The position numbers and the translations under genes are program-made. Positions 23,368 through 32,797 of a stretch of DNA of 64,000 nucleotides are shown piece by piece. The notes under the pieces are model-generated. The model was not told where the DNA came from. It saw nothing but the letters and a program-made list of their open reading frames with translations, and searched no databases. Numbering within the stretch: the first letter of the stretch is position 1; each line of letters begins with the position of its first letter. The DNA lies in contig JBFLWQ010000001.1 of the NCBI GenBank assembly GCA_040757775.1, forward strand, positions 122,917-186,916, in the 5' to 3' direction. This DNA comes from Thermodesulfobacteriota bacterium (GTDB lineage: Bacteria; Desulfobacterota; UBA8473).

Positions 23368-24741
23368 CTATTCATACCTCTTTTCAAAGAACGGTGTCTT
23401 AAATCTTGTTCGATCCAATGTATCAGATGGTACAAATTCTATCTCCGATGGAATGTTATTATCTTTCAAAAGTTTTTCTTTTACTTCATGTTCCAGTTGT
23501 TTTAGCTGGCTTTCCTGTATGTCCTTTCCGTATTCCAATTTTATTTTCAACGGCGGTGCCACATCTGGAGGTGCTTCGGTCAGTACGATTCTCATTGCCC
23601 CTGTTAAACGTGGAACAAAGAGGCTAATAGAATTTTTTATCTCTGTTGGAAATGTTATAACGTCACCCACTCTTAGTATATCTTCAACTCTACCCAATAC
23701 CCTTTTCCTGTATCCGGGGCCTGGGTAACCACAAGAACACTTTTTTGTGAATACCTGTACTACATCTCCCAAAGCGTACTTAATATAAGGGACCCCTTCT
23801 CTATCCAAGGATGTAATTGCTGGCTCTCCAATAGCACCATCTTTCAGGGCAACAGGTTTCTTTGTTACCGGGTCTATCAGGTCTTCACAGCATATACTGA
23901 GTTCAGGGGCAACCTCGTGGACGCCAGCATATTCATTCAGATCACACGAACCGGAAAATCCCTCACCGTTAGGGGCTAGCCAGTCACACCATTTACCCCC
24001 AAACAGGCTCTCTATTCTACTCCTAACTGCCGGAATCCCTATCCCTGGTTCCCCAGTAAGAAGAAGCTTTTTAAAACCCAGTTCTATTATGTCTTTTCCG
24101 GCCATCTCTCTGCACTTTTCTATCATACCCTCCGCAAACGAAGGGCTTGCAGCTAGCGCATTGGTATTAGTCCATAACGCAAATTGAAATGTCTTTTCCA
24201 AAGGCGATTCCATGCCCATGTCTATGGGGAGAACCCCTATATGGGTTAATATACCAGAAATAATACCACCACTGCTGCCATAAGAGCCTGTTAAAGGGAA
24301 ACATAAAAGGGTGCGATCACCTGGTCTGAAACCAGTCAGCCAGAGGGCCCTGGCGTTTCCTTCATTCCACCTGCCAACATCGTTTCTCGTATACGAATAA
24401 CTGAATGTAGGAATGCCAGATGTTCCCCCTGTAGTCTTTGCAACAACTATCTTCTCGGGAGGAACGCATAGGCTCTTTCCAAAGGTATGCCCCATGCTCT
24501 CTCTAGTCTCCGCCTGTCCCTGTCTTTCTTCCTCTTTTGTCATTAAAACAGGGATATTTCTGAACTCTTCCCATGTTTTCAGGTCTTCCGGATTGAGTCC
24601 AATATTATCAAATTTGCCCTTATAAAACATTGAATTGGTATAGCAGTATTTCAATTGTTTTTTTAGTTTTTCAAACCTGGCAGCCTCCATCTCATCTCTC
24701 GACATTGTCTCTGCCCGCTCATTCCAGAGTCCTTTTGCCAT
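23368..24741 (-). CDS. Phenylacetate-CoA ligase-like adenylate-forming enzyme
   Basis: 457 residues from ATG 24739-24741, preceded by GGGAGG; a start 12 codons earlier was rejected. AMP-binding enzyme of PaaK type: AARFEKLKKQLKYCYTNS start pattern, nucleotide motif TTGGTSGIP, NGEGFSG, the YxxGD-like YALGDVV and the CSCGYPGPGY region, C-terminal hinge GRVEDILRVGD. It activates an aryl or organic acid as CoA thioester. Neighbouring LivK-like binding proteins suggest catabolism of an imported aromatic or branched acid. Substrate not deducible. Confidence 0.85.
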   Translation of the reverse strand: MAKGLWNERAETMSRDEMEAARFEKLKKQLKYCYTNSMFYKGKFDNIGLNPEDLKTWEEFRNIPVLMTKEEERQGQAETRESMGHTFGKSLCVPPEKIVVAKTTGGTSGIPTFSYSYTRNDVGRWNEGNARALWLTGFRPGDRTLLCFPLTGSYGSSGGIISGILTHIGVLPIDMGMESPLEKTFQFALWTNTNALAASPSFAEGMIEKCREMAGKDIIELGFKKLLLTGEPGIGIPAVRSRIESLFGGKWCDWLAPNGEGFSGSCDLNEYAGVHEVAPELSICCEDLIDPVTKKPVALKDGAIGEPAITSLDREGVPYIKYALGDVVQVFTKKCSCGYPGPGYRKRVLGRVEDILRVGDVITFPTEIKNSISLFVPRLTGAMRIVLTEAPPDVAPPLKIKLEYGKDIQESQLKQLEHEVKEKLLKDNNIPSEIEFVPSDTLDRTRFKTPFFEKRYE

Positions 24742-24874
24742 ATCAATTTCCTCCCTTATAGAAATACCTTTTTTCACTCATCCTATACCATAAATTCCCC
24801 GGAATCTCCACTAACATAAGGCGCTAACTTCCCCAATCCTGCCTCTTGGCTATAGCTTTTATCTTTCAGGACGA

Positions 24875-26080
24875 CTATTTGGAAACCTTCCATCCGGTCA
24901 CAGGTACAAGTTTTCCGCTGCTCGAATCAGCTTTAAAGATCTTTGTCGAATTCATCCCCTTATGATTACTGGAACTAAAGCTTACCGGACCTGATAACCC
25001 TTTCATGTCAAAGTTCTTTATACTCTCCAGTGCCGTTACCAGTCTTTCTCCGTCTATGTCCTTACCAGCTCTTAAGAGTCCTTCCTTCAAAACTGTTGCA
25101 ATTATCCAGCCGTCTGTGTAGATTTTCCCCCTATATGGTTTTTCTGTGCCAGGTGCATACTTGAGGGTTACATCCCTCATGAGGGCTACATATTCACCAT
25201 CATCATACCATGAGGCGAAACAGCTTACTGCATAGTATTTCTCTGCTGCCGACCCGGCCAACTGTATAACCTCTTCCGACGCCGCGGCCATATTTCCAAA
25301 AACGGATACATCCATACCAAATTTCTTTAATTCCCGGAGCAGTACACCAGCAGGTTGAGCAATAAAACCACACAATATAATGTTGTTTACATGATGCCTT
25401 TTCATAGTCATCACCTGGGATGTGGCATCAAAAGAACCAGGGTTTAATACCTCTCTTGTTACGGGAGTCAGTTTATGGAATTTTAATCTCTCAATTGCAG
25501 GTTCGAGATCAAGTTTCCCTGTTTCATTATCAGGGTAAACCAGGGCAACCCTGGGGTCCTGAGGCTTCAGATCCTCTACCATGTAGTCAATGATGGTCCT
25601 CATCGCATTGGGGTAGGTTTCAAGTACACCAAAGACATATCTTTTGACAGGTGAGACACACCGTTCCACTGCCGGGCAAATCATGGTTGGGATTTTTTCC
25701 TTTTCCATATGTCGGGAGAGGATGACGGTTGATGCTGAAGATGAGGTGCCGATCAGCACCAATATTTTATCCTTGTAAAGGAGTTTTTTAAAAGAAGCTA
25801 TGGCCGTGGGGATTGAATATCTGTCATCCTCAACTATGAGGGCTACCTTCCTGCCGTTAATTCCACCATGTTCGTTGGTATGCCTGAAATAGGTTTTTAT
25901 AGCATTGGTCAGGGGTACAGTGATACTAGATGCAGGACCGGTTTGATCGAGTATAACCCCTACCTTTAATGCATCACTGGTTACTCCTCTTGCATCGCCA
26001 GCATATCCACTGTTCACAAAAGTTAAAACACAGGTCAAAACTACACAAACGGCACAAAACAATCTAAAATTCATCTTCAT
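24875..26080 (-). CDS. ABC-transporter substrate-binding protein, branched-chain amino acid (LivK) type
   Basis: 401 residues with signal peptide (about 1-27). Periplasmic type I binding fold: ARGVTSDALKVGVILDQTGP, RKVALIVEDDRYS, FKKLLYKDKILVLIGTSSS. Binds an amino acid or aromatic acid in the periplasm for an importer; no permease or ATPase for it is in the window. It is paralogous to the next gene upstream, 103 bp away, sharing the DDTIKLG-like and GRKxxLIxEDDRY motifs. Likely cotranscribed with the ligase. Confidence 0.88.
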   Translation of the reverse strand: MKMNFRLFCAVCVVLTCVLTFVNSGYAGDARGVTSDALKVGVILDQTGPASSITVPLTNAIKTYFRHTNEHGGINGRKVALIVEDDRYSIPTAIASFKKLLYKDKILVLIGTSSSASTVILSRHMEKEKIPTMICPAVERCVSPVKRYVFGVLETYPNAMRTIIDYMVEDLKPQDPRVALVYPDNETGKLDLEPAIERLKFHKLTPVTREVLNPGSFDATSQVMTMKRHHVNNIILCGFIAQPAGVLLRELKKFGMDVSVFGNMAAASEEVIQLAGSAAEKYYAVSCFASWYDDGEYVALMRDVTLKYAPGTEKPYRGKIYTDGWIIATVLKEGLLRAGKDIDGERLVTALESIKNFDMKGLSGPVSFSSSNHKGMNSTKIFKADSSSGKLVPVTGWKVSK

Positions 26081-26183
26081 TACCCTACCTCCTTTACTTA
26101 ATGGTTAATAATAGTGGTTCTTCTCCCATTTAGTTGGTGGAAAGGATTCCAGGATTCAAGGGTTCAAGTTGCTTCCCTGCGTG

Positions 26184-27392
26184 TCATTTTTTTGAAGGTG
26201 GCAGTCTCCAGCCCTTAATAGGTATGAATCTTCCGTTTTGTGGATCGCTTTTGAATACCTTAACGTGTCTCAACATGTAATGGATGGTGGGGGTATAAGT
26301 CACGGAACCACATAAACCCTCAGTATCGAAATCTCTTATCGTCTCCAATGCATTTACAAATGCTTCACCATTTAACTCCTTGCCTGTCCTCTTGATGCCT
26401 TCATAAAGTAGCATCGTCCCAAGCCATCCGATACTATAGAATTTATTACCATGCAGGTTCAGGGCATTTGGATTGTATTTGTTGCTTATCTCTGTCATCT
26501 TCTTTGTCCCAGGTGTATCTTCGTACCATGAAGAAAAGGAACAAAATCCCAAAAAATTTTTTGATGCCTTGCCAGCTCCTCTAACGGTATCCTCGAGAGT
26601 GCAGCCAGTAGTCCCAAGGTAAGGCAGATTTAAACCAAACTTCTCTACCGTCTTAAGAAAGAGAACCGCTCCAGACGTAGCATGATGGAAAATCACATGG
26701 GTGGCCTTCGCCCTTTTTAACGAAAGAACCGTCGATGTAAGGTCAATGGTAGTTATAGGAATAACCTCTTTATGAAGCTCCACCCCAAAGAATTTAGCCC
26801 AAGCCTCAGCGGCTTCCCTTACGACTTTTCCTGATTCCACATCTGGATAAACAATGGCAATCTTTGGGTCTTTAGGCTTCATTTCATTTAGGATATAGTC
26901 AAAGATTACGCCCAATTCAGACTCATAGTTACCAGTTGTGGGAAATACATACCTCTTGTACGGCTCCATCATTTCCTTGTCAAGGCCAATTGATATATTG
27001 GGAAGTTTATCCTTTTCTACATGACGGAACAAGGTCTTGGCAAAGCCTGTGGAAACCGGACCTAAAAGAGCGAATACCTGGTCTTTATATACCAGTTTCT
27101 TGTAAGCTGCCATACCTAAGGGAATAGTGTAACGGTCATCCTCTATGATCAGTTTAATCTTTCTTCCATGTATGCCCCTTTGATCGTTGATATATTGGAT
27201 GTAGTTTCTCTGGGCTTCAACAACCCCAAGCCCAAGGTTGGAAATAGGACCCGTAAGGTCAGATATTGAGCCTAGCTTTATGGTGTCATCTGTAACTCCC
27301 CTCGTATCTTTTGCATGACCATTAGAACAATAAACAAATAATATAACCCCTAACATTACAATTAATACAAATAATCTGCTTTTTGCCATCAT
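26184..27392 (-). CDS. ABC-transporter substrate-binding protein, LivK type (paralogue)
   Basis: 402 residues, signal peptide (about 1-27), same layout as the gene downstream: TRGVTDDTIKLGSISDLTGP, GRKIKLIIEDDRYT, LVYKDQVFALLGPVST. Two initiating ATGs in tandem (27390-27392 and the next codon). The tandem duplication suggests two related ligands. The intergenic stretch upstream holds a MITE-like repeat and no gene. Confidence 0.88.
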   Translation of the reverse strand: MMAKSRLFVLIVMLGVILFVYCSNGHAKDTRGVTDDTIKLGSISDLTGPISNLGLGVVEAQRNYIQYINDQRGIHGRKIKLIIEDDRYTIPLGMAAYKKLVYKDQVFALLGPVSTGFAKTLFRHVEKDKLPNISIGLDKEMMEPYKRYVFPTTGNYESELGVIFDYILNEMKPKDPKIAIVYPDVESGKVVREAAEAWAKFFGVELHKEVIPITTIDLTSTVLSLKRAKATHVIFHHATSGAVLFLKTVEKFGLNLPYLGTTGCTLEDTVRGAGKASKNFLGFCSFSSWYEDTPGTKKMTEISNKYNPNALNLHGNKFYSIGWLGTMLLYEGIKRTGKELNGEAFVNALETIRDFDTEGLCGSVTYTPTIHYMLRHVKVFKSDPQNGRFIPIKGWRLPPSKK

Positions 27393-27458
27393 ATTTCATA
27401 CCCCTTTCATTTATTTGTGGTACTTGCTTCTACCATAATTCTGTGCTTAAAAATTTAT

Positions 27459-27608
27459 GGACTCGTAAAAAGTCAAAATTGGGATGGCAAAGTAAAAAGC
27501 TCCAGATGCAAGGCGCGCAAATCCTGAGGAGTGAGGCATAGTTAGAGGTACGCTGCAATGACTAAGGATGCAGTGCAACGTAGCAGATGGACTTTTTACG
27601 AAGCAATC
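27459..27608 (-). repeat. MITE-like repeat, copy 1 (reverse orientation)
   Basis: About 150 bp with terminal inverted ends (GCTTCGTAAAAAGTCC and GACTTTTTACGAG). Its core matches the copies at 40403 and 56637, including GGATTTGCGCGCCTTGCATC. AATTTT flanks both ends as a possible target duplication. It occupies most of the 392-bp gene-free stretch 27393-27784. Confidence 0.8.
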
Positions 27609-27784
27609 AAAATTATAGTCAATATACATAAACTAATAAATAAAATCCAGTCCTTTATTTACAAACTTAAAAACTCCGCTTTTTAACCAAACCTCCTAAT
27701 ATCCCTTGACTAAACGCCTATGGGGTTGTATCTTTAAGGGTACTTTTTCAAAGCCCTTGTTAAGGTTAGGTTACAGTCAATACA

Positions 27785-30700
27785 ATGAAACTAAACGAAA
27801 ATCAACTGAAGGCAGTTACCCACACAGATGGTCCTCTTCTGATTATTGCCGGAGCAGGTACGGGTAAAACCAGCGTAATAGCCTATCGGATAGCCAATTT
27901 GATTGAAAACGAAGGGGTAAATCCCGCTAATATCCTGGCCCTGACCTTTTCCAATAAGGCTGCTGAAGAGATGAGGAGCAGGGTCGAGGAACTCCTTACA
28001 TCAAGTCATGACGATATATGGATCAGCACATTCCATTCCTTCTGTGCAGAAGTCTTAAGAGAGAACGCCCTGGAATTCGGCTTAAGTCCTTTTTTCAAAC
28101 TCATCACCGAGGCAGAGCAACTGTCTATGATGGTTGCAAATATCGACAGGCTGGATTTGAAATATTATGAAATCAAAGGAGACCCCCATGGTTTACTGAA
28201 ACAGATGCTGGACATTATCTCCCGTGCCAAAGATGAGATGATAACAGCAGAGGATTATACCGAGTTTGCCAAAATGTTAGCTTTGGATGGAAAAAAGGGG
28301 TTGGATCCTCTCAAAGTCGGTGAGATAGCCAACGTTTATTCCACATATCAAAGGCTTCTCTTAGAGCATGACTGTGTGGATTTCGGCGACCTCATCCTGT
28401 ATACCTTTCAGGGTTTCGAGGAAAAACCCCATCTCCTCCTTCAATATCAGGAGAGATTTCAGTACATACTGGTGGACGAATTTCAGGATACCAATTTTGT
28501 CCAGGGTCAGTTGTTGGATATTCTGGCAGCCTTCCATAGAAATATCTGTGTCGTAGGCGACGATGACCAGAGTATCTACAGATTCCGGGGGGCATCCATA
28601 AAAAACATTCTGGATTTTGAAAGCAGGTACCCGGATGCCACAATAATAACCCTGGATGAGAATTACAGGTCGCCCCAAAAGATACTCGATGCCTCACATG
28701 CCCTCATAGCCCATAATCTCTCCAGACTGGATAAAAAGCTAAAGGCTGCTGCTGATACCAACCTGCACAACAACGACCCTATCAGGTACCTCTCCTTTAG
28801 CAATGATAAGGAGCAGGCAGATTGTCTCGTATGGGAGATACAAAACCTTTTAGCCCAGGATGAAACCCTCAGTCTCTCTGACATAGCAGTCCTTATGAGA
28901 AGCATCAAAACCCAATCAAAACCTATAGTTACTGCCCTGGAAAGGGCAGGAATTCCCTATAATCTCATTGGCGGTTCAGGGTTCTTTGAAAGAAAAGAGG
29001 TAAGGGATATCCTCTCATGGATGAATGCCATAAACAACCCCTTTGACACCGAAAACCTTATAAGGGCTATCCACACCTCACCATTCAATATAGCACCCAT
29101 TCATGTGTGCCGTATATCAAATTGGGGGAAAAACAACTCGGACATAAACCTCTTTGATGCGTTGAAGGAGGTGGATTCTGTTCCAAATCTGAATAATGGG
29201 GTAATCGAAGAAGTTCACTCTTTTCAATCTTTGCTTCAGTGCCTGATTGACCAAAAAGAGGATTTGACGGCAGGAGAAATAACCAGACAGATTATCGATA
29301 AAATTGGGTACAGGGAGAGACTGCTCGAGACAGGCGCAAGGGAATACATGACCGGTTTGACCAACCTCCAGAAGCTGGAAAGTATGGCAGAGGATTACTC
29401 TTCTATTGAGGGTTATTCTAACCTGAGAGCTTTTCTCAAATACCTGACCTATCTTATACTTTCAAGTGAAAAGTCTCCCGATCTCCAGCTATTCGATGCA
29501 GTCAACGTGATGACCATTCACCAGGCAAAGGGTCTTGAGTTCAGGGTTGTGTTTATGACAGACCTTGCCCAGTCCAGGTTCCCCGGCAGAAGACGTCCCT
29601 TGCCCATTGACCTTCCTGATGAGCTTCTCAAAGAAGAGTTGCCCGATGCTTCATCCAGAGAGCTCCATCTGAATGAAGAGAGGCGACTGTTTTATGTTGG
29701 AATGACCAGAGCCAAAGATAAGCTTCGCCTCTTTCATGTGAAAAGGCATAAAGAAGAGCAAAAGGAGAATAAACCCTCTCAGTTTCTGGGAGAGGCAATG
29801 GGAGAAAACGCTGAAAAAGGGCATGAACCGGACAGGAGTAAGATATTAAACAAGGAGCTACCATCCGGGTTTAATCTTGCAAAATCAATCCTTGACATTG
29901 CCAGAGAGATAAAATTCAGGAATGCTGAAAAGATAGATTTTAAAGCCCTTTTAAAGGACGGTCTGCGGTCTCAGATTGAGTTCCTTAAGGCTCAGTTATT
30001 AACTGAAAGGGATATGGACAGATTTGAATTTAAGCTGAAGATGATAAACCAATCTATAAAAGACCTGTTAATCCATGATGTTTCCAGTGACCTCTTAAGC
30101 CAAAGCATAGATGAAGAATTAAGGGACACCTTTCTGAGCAAGGAGGATAAAAGCACAAAGCCTGCTCCCAAAGAGTCCGCCAGAGGCGGATCCTACCTGG
30201 AATTCCTGCCTATCACAGATGGGGGTCTGGATATTGCTTTTTCTGCACTGAATACTTACGGGAAATGCCCTCTCCAGTTCAAGTATTCATTTATTTATAA
30301 AATCCCTCGAAAACCTGCCATCAATATGAGGGTTGGGAATCTGCTGCATAAGGTTTTAGAATACTTTCACAAAAACTATACAAGAAAAGATGCTTCTCTG
30401 GGAGACCTCTTGAGATTGCTTGAAGAGGCATGGAAAATGGCACGGCTCCCTGGCTCGATTCAATGGAGACAATTCAAGGAAAAGGCAATAACAGGATTAA
30501 CCAACTATTTTGACGATTTCAAGCTGGAGAGCAATAAACCGGCGTACTTTGAAAGGTCATTTACCCTGAAGGTGGAAAAACACAGGGTTAAAGGCCGGGT
30601 GGACAGGGTAGACATTACTCCAACCGGTGGTTATGAATTGATAGACTACAAAACCGGCAGAACGAGGACTCAAAGAGAGTTAGACACAGACCTCCAGCTC

Positions 30701-30946
30701 TCTGTTTACAGCCTTGGGGCAATGGAGGCATGGAACATTAAACCGGAAAAGGCAACTTACTACTTTTTGATTGAGAATAAACGGCTCTCTATAAGTCACC
30801 ATGATGAGCAGTTAGGGGAAGCAAAGGAAAAGATATTGGAGTTGGCTGAGGGTATATTAGCTGAAAATTTTGGACCGAAACCAGATTATCAAAACTGTAG
30901 GTACTGCGACTACCAGATTCTCTGTGGAGTGGGAGAGATCGCGTAG
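27785..30946 (+). CDS. UvrD/Rep-type helicase fused to an iron-sulphur PD-(D/E)XK nuclease
   Basis: 1,053 residues. SF1A helicase motifs: GAGTGKT (Walker A), LTFSNKAAEEMRSR, LVDEFQDTN, GDDDQSIYRFRGA, TLDENYRS, MTIHQAKGLEFRVVFM and VGMTRAKDKLRL. From about residue 825 a RecB/AddB-type nuclease follows: GKCPLQFKY, MRVGNLLHKVLEY, GRVDRVD, LIDYKTGR and a Cys cluster CRYCDYQILC. The Cys at KCPLQ plus these three match the 4Fe-4S staple of AddB/Cas4 nucleases. It probably unwinds and resects DNA ends as a one-chain AddAB analogue. A palindrome (30176-30190) is inserted in frame in the linker. Confidence 0.88.
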   Translation: MKLNENQLKAVTHTDGPLLIIAGAGTGKTSVIAYRIANLIENEGVNPANILALTFSNKAAEEMRSRVEELLTSSHDDIWISTFHSFCAEVLRENALEFGLSPFFKLITEAEQLSMMVANIDRLDLKYYEIKGDPHGLLKQMLDIISRAKDEMITAEDYTEFAKMLALDGKKGLDPLKVGEIANVYSTYQRLLLEHDCVDFGDLILYTFQGFEEKPHLLLQYQERFQYILVDEFQDTNFVQGQLLDILAAFHRNICVVGDDDQSIYRFRGASIKNILDFESRYPDATIITLDENYRSPQKILDASHALIAHNLSRLDKKLKAAADTNLHNNDPIRYLSFSNDKEQADCLVWEIQNLLAQDETLSLSDIAVLMRSIKTQSKPIVTALERAGIPYNLIGGSGFFERKEVRDILSWMNAINNPFDTENLIRAIHTSPFNIAPIHVCRISNWGKNNSDINLFDALKEVDSVPNLNNGVIEEVHSFQSLLQCLIDQKEDLTAGEITRQIIDKIGYRERLLETGAREYMTGLTNLQKLESMAEDYSSIEGYSNLRAFLKYLTYLILSSEKSPDLQLFDAVNVMTIHQAKGLEFRVVFMTDLAQSRFPGRRRPLPIDLPDELLKEELPDASSRELHLNEERRLFYVGMTRAKDKLRLFHVKRHKEEQKENKPSQFLGEAMGENAEKGHEPDRSKILNKELPSGFNLAKSILDIAREIKFRNAEKIDFKALLKDGLRSQIEFLKAQLLTERDMDRFEFKLKMINQSIKDLLIHDVSSDLLSQSIDEELRDTFLSKEDKSTKPAPKESARGGSYLEFLPITDGGLDIAFSALNTYGKCPLQFKYSFIYKIPRKPAINMRVGNLLHKVLEYFHKNYTRKDASLGDLLRLLEEAWKMARLPGSIQWRQFKEKAITGLTNYFDDFKLESNKPAYFERSFTLKVEKHRVKGRVDRVDITPTGGYELIDYKTGRTRTQRELDTDLQLSVYSLGAMEAWNIKPEKATYYFLIENKRLSISHHDEQLGEAKEKILELAEGILAENFGPKPDYQNCRYCDYQILCGVGEIA
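30176..30190. repeat. TCCGCC-AGA-GGCGGA palindrome inside the helicase gene
   Basis: Perfect 6-bp arms in frame within the linker between helicase and nuclease parts, coding for SARGG. Related palindromes occur at 56662-56677 and, decayed, at 52561-52575. Looks like a small dispersed insertion tolerated in a linker. Confidence 0.6.
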
Positions 30947-30966
30947 AAAAATCAAGAGGAGGCAAG

Positions 30967-31479
30967 ATGATTGTAGAGTTTAATGGGAAGAAACCCCGGA
31001 TAGACGATAGTTCTTTTGTTGCCCCAAACTCGACCATAATTGGAGATACTCTTATTTCTGAAAATACATTGATACTCTATGGGGCTATTTGCAGGGCTGA
31101 TTTTAACCACATATTTATAGGTCCTGGATCATGCGTACAGGAAAATGTTGTTTTAAATCCTATGCCGGATGAACCAATAATAATAGAGGGAGAATCCATC
31201 ATAGGATATGGCAGTATAATACATGGGGGAACAATTGAGAAAAACTCCTTTATAGGAGCAGGGTCAATAATCCTCCATGATGTAGTTATAGGAACTGAAT
31301 CTATTGTCGCGGCAGGTTCTATGGTAACTGCCGGAACCAAAGTGCCCCCGCGATCTCTGGTTGTTGGAGTGCCCGGTAAGGTCGTCAGAAAGCTGGAAGA
31401 CCCTGACGTGGCATGGATAAAGAAAGGGGTTAATGGTTACCAAAAGCTGCTGCCTGAATATAAAAATATTCATAGTTGA
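30967..31479 (+). CDS. Gamma-carbonic-anhydrase-like left-handed beta-helix protein
   Basis: 170 residues of hexapeptide repeats (FVAPNSTIIGD, FIGAGSIILHDVVIG) ending in VPPRSLVVGVPGKVVRKL, the gamma-CA/PaaY/YrdA family. Of the three zinc His residues expected, only the one in SIIHGG is evident; the first region reads VVLNPMP and the second GYGS. So it is probably not an active carbonic anhydrase; it may be structural or an acyltransferase-like protein. Ribosome site GAGGAGG. Follows the helicase gene by 20 bp, perhaps cotranscribed. Confidence 0.8.
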   Translation: MIVEFNGKKPRIDDSSFVAPNSTIIGDTLISENTLILYGAICRADFNHIFIGPGSCVQENVVLNPMPDEPIIIEGESIIGYGSIIHGGTIEKNSFIGAGSIILHDVVIGTESIVAAGSMVTAGTKVPPRSLVVGVPGKVVRKLEDPDVAWIKKGVNGYQKLLPEYKNIHS

Positions 31480-31597
31480 GCATAATTAAAAGCTACCAAA
31501 GCCCTCCCTGTTGGCTACCTATGAGATGCCGCCTAATGAGTAAAGCGGAGGTAACCCTAAGAGAACAAAGAGGAATATGCCCTTTCTTGTTTCAAAA

Positions 31598-31620
31598 ACT
31601 GTTTTAAAGGATAAAACAGT
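31598..31620. repeat. Hairpin in the gene-free stretch 31480-31976
   Basis: ACTGTTTTA-AAGGA-TAAAACAGT, perfect 9-bp arms; not followed by a T-tract. The 497-bp gap otherwise holds an isolated 13-base match to a loxP arm (31671-31683) and the left boundary of the cassette at 31836. I see no ORF or RNA gene in it. Confidence 0.5.
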
Positions 31621-31835
31621 AAGTTGAAAAGAAGAGTGGAAGGGTGATATAGTTTTGGGAAAGGGTTGTCTATACGAAGTTATACGGATATATCTCGAAA
31701 ATGTGAGTATATCGGGATTGGTCTGGATATGAATGAAACCTTAAAATGTCACTTCGGCTATCAATCGTATGGACGGCTGAAGCCCAAATGCTCTTATTGA
31801 AGCACCTTGCTCATACGCCAGCCCGTTACGTGAAA

Positions 31836-31888
31836 TTGGTCGCTTTAATAGGGGATGTTTTTTTGTTAAAGATATTATTGGCAAAATT
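31836..31888 (+). repeat. Left inverted boundary sequence of the ParB/PAPS cassette
   Basis: TTGGTCGCTTT (31836-31846) and TTATTGGCAAAATT (31875-31888). Both occur in reverse complement, in mirror order, at 35092-35120 after the last cassette gene. Similarity also extends about 15 bases further out (GTTA..TGAA.TTGG). Confidence 0.7.
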
Positions 31889-31976
31889 TTAACAGAGTAT
31901 TCTTAAATAATTAGAAAAGCGAGAAATACAATGAGAGATAAGTATGAGTTCTTTTTAAGGAAAAGGAGATAAGAAA

Positions 31977-32795
31977 ATGGTAGAAAAAGGTATAAACAAT
32001 AGTAATATACCGACATTACCTGTTAATAAAATTAATATTGGTAGGTGGAATGTAAGAACTTTAGATAGAGAAAAAGGAGTTGATGAACTTGCTGAAAGCA
32101 TAGAAAAGTATGGATTGCTTCAGCCTATTGTAGTTTTTCAAGAAGGAGATAGGTACAATCTAATAATAGGCCAACGGCGGGTGCAAGCTTTCAAGAAATT
32201 AAAAAAGAAAGAGATACCTGCGGTTATTCTGCCAGAGAAGCCTGATGAGGAACACTTAAAAATACTGTCCTTGAGTGAAAATATTCACAGAGTTGAGTTA
32301 AACAGAGCAGATATAGTTGAGGTTATTAGTTATCTTTATGAGAAGTATAATAAATCTGCTAAAAAAGTTGCTCAAATTCTAGGTAAAAGTGCTCCTTATA
32401 TATATGAGCACCTCAAAATTCAGAATGCACCGGAAGAAGTCAAGCAAATGCTATCCAGGAAAGAGATTAGTAAGGAAGATGTAAAAAGGGTGATGGAGAT
32501 TGCAGCAGATGATAAAGCTACAATGATAGAATTAGCCAGAGAAATGAAAAAACTCACACCTTATGAAAGGAAAAGATTAGCCGATGTTGTGAAGATTAAG
32601 CCTAACGCGAAAGTGAAAGAATTAATTGAAGAGGCAAAGAACCCTCGTATAGAAGAAAAGATTATTATCCCACTAACACCTAAATTGCTAAAGGCATTAG
32701 ATAGTGCAGTAAAAGAGATAGGTTTGAGTCGAGAAGAAATTGCCAAGAAAGCCTTAGAAGATTGGCTCGGCAATAAAGGATATTATAAGGGATAA
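31977..32795 (+). CDS. ParB/Spo0J-like protein with nuclease-fold and HTH domains
   Basis: 272 residues. ParB N-terminal domain: VDELAESIEKYGLLQPIVVF and GQRRVQAF (box II, canonical GERR), then LSENIHRVELN. The KorB/Spo0J-type HTH follows (SAKKVAQILGKSAPYIYEHLKI). A C-terminal RHH-like tail (LLKALDSAVKEIGLSREEIAKKAL) ends the protein. No ParA is nearby, so chromosome or plasmid segregation is unlikely. ParB-fold proteins beside PAPS-reductase-like enzymes (as in IbrB/IbrA) may bind CTP or DNA in modification systems. First gene of the AT-rich cassette; GGAGAT ribosome site. Confidence 0.8.
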   Translation: MVEKGINNSNIPTLPVNKINIGRWNVRTLDREKGVDELAESIEKYGLLQPIVVFQEGDRYNLIIGQRRVQAFKKLKKKEIPAVILPEKPDEEHLKILSLSENIHRVELNRADIVEVISYLYEKYNKSAKKVAQILGKSAPYIYEHLKIQNAPEEVKQMLSRKEISKEDVKRVMEIAADDKATMIELAREMKKLTPYERKRLADVVKIKPNAKVKELIEEAKNPRIEEKIIIPLTPKLLKALDSAVKEIGLSREEIAKKALEDWLGNKGYYKG

Positions 32796-32797
32796 TT

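Noticed and set aside
31977-32795. Plasmid or chromosome partition parAB
   Set aside because: No ParA or parS-like repeats are present and the context is a PAPS-reductase-like cassette.
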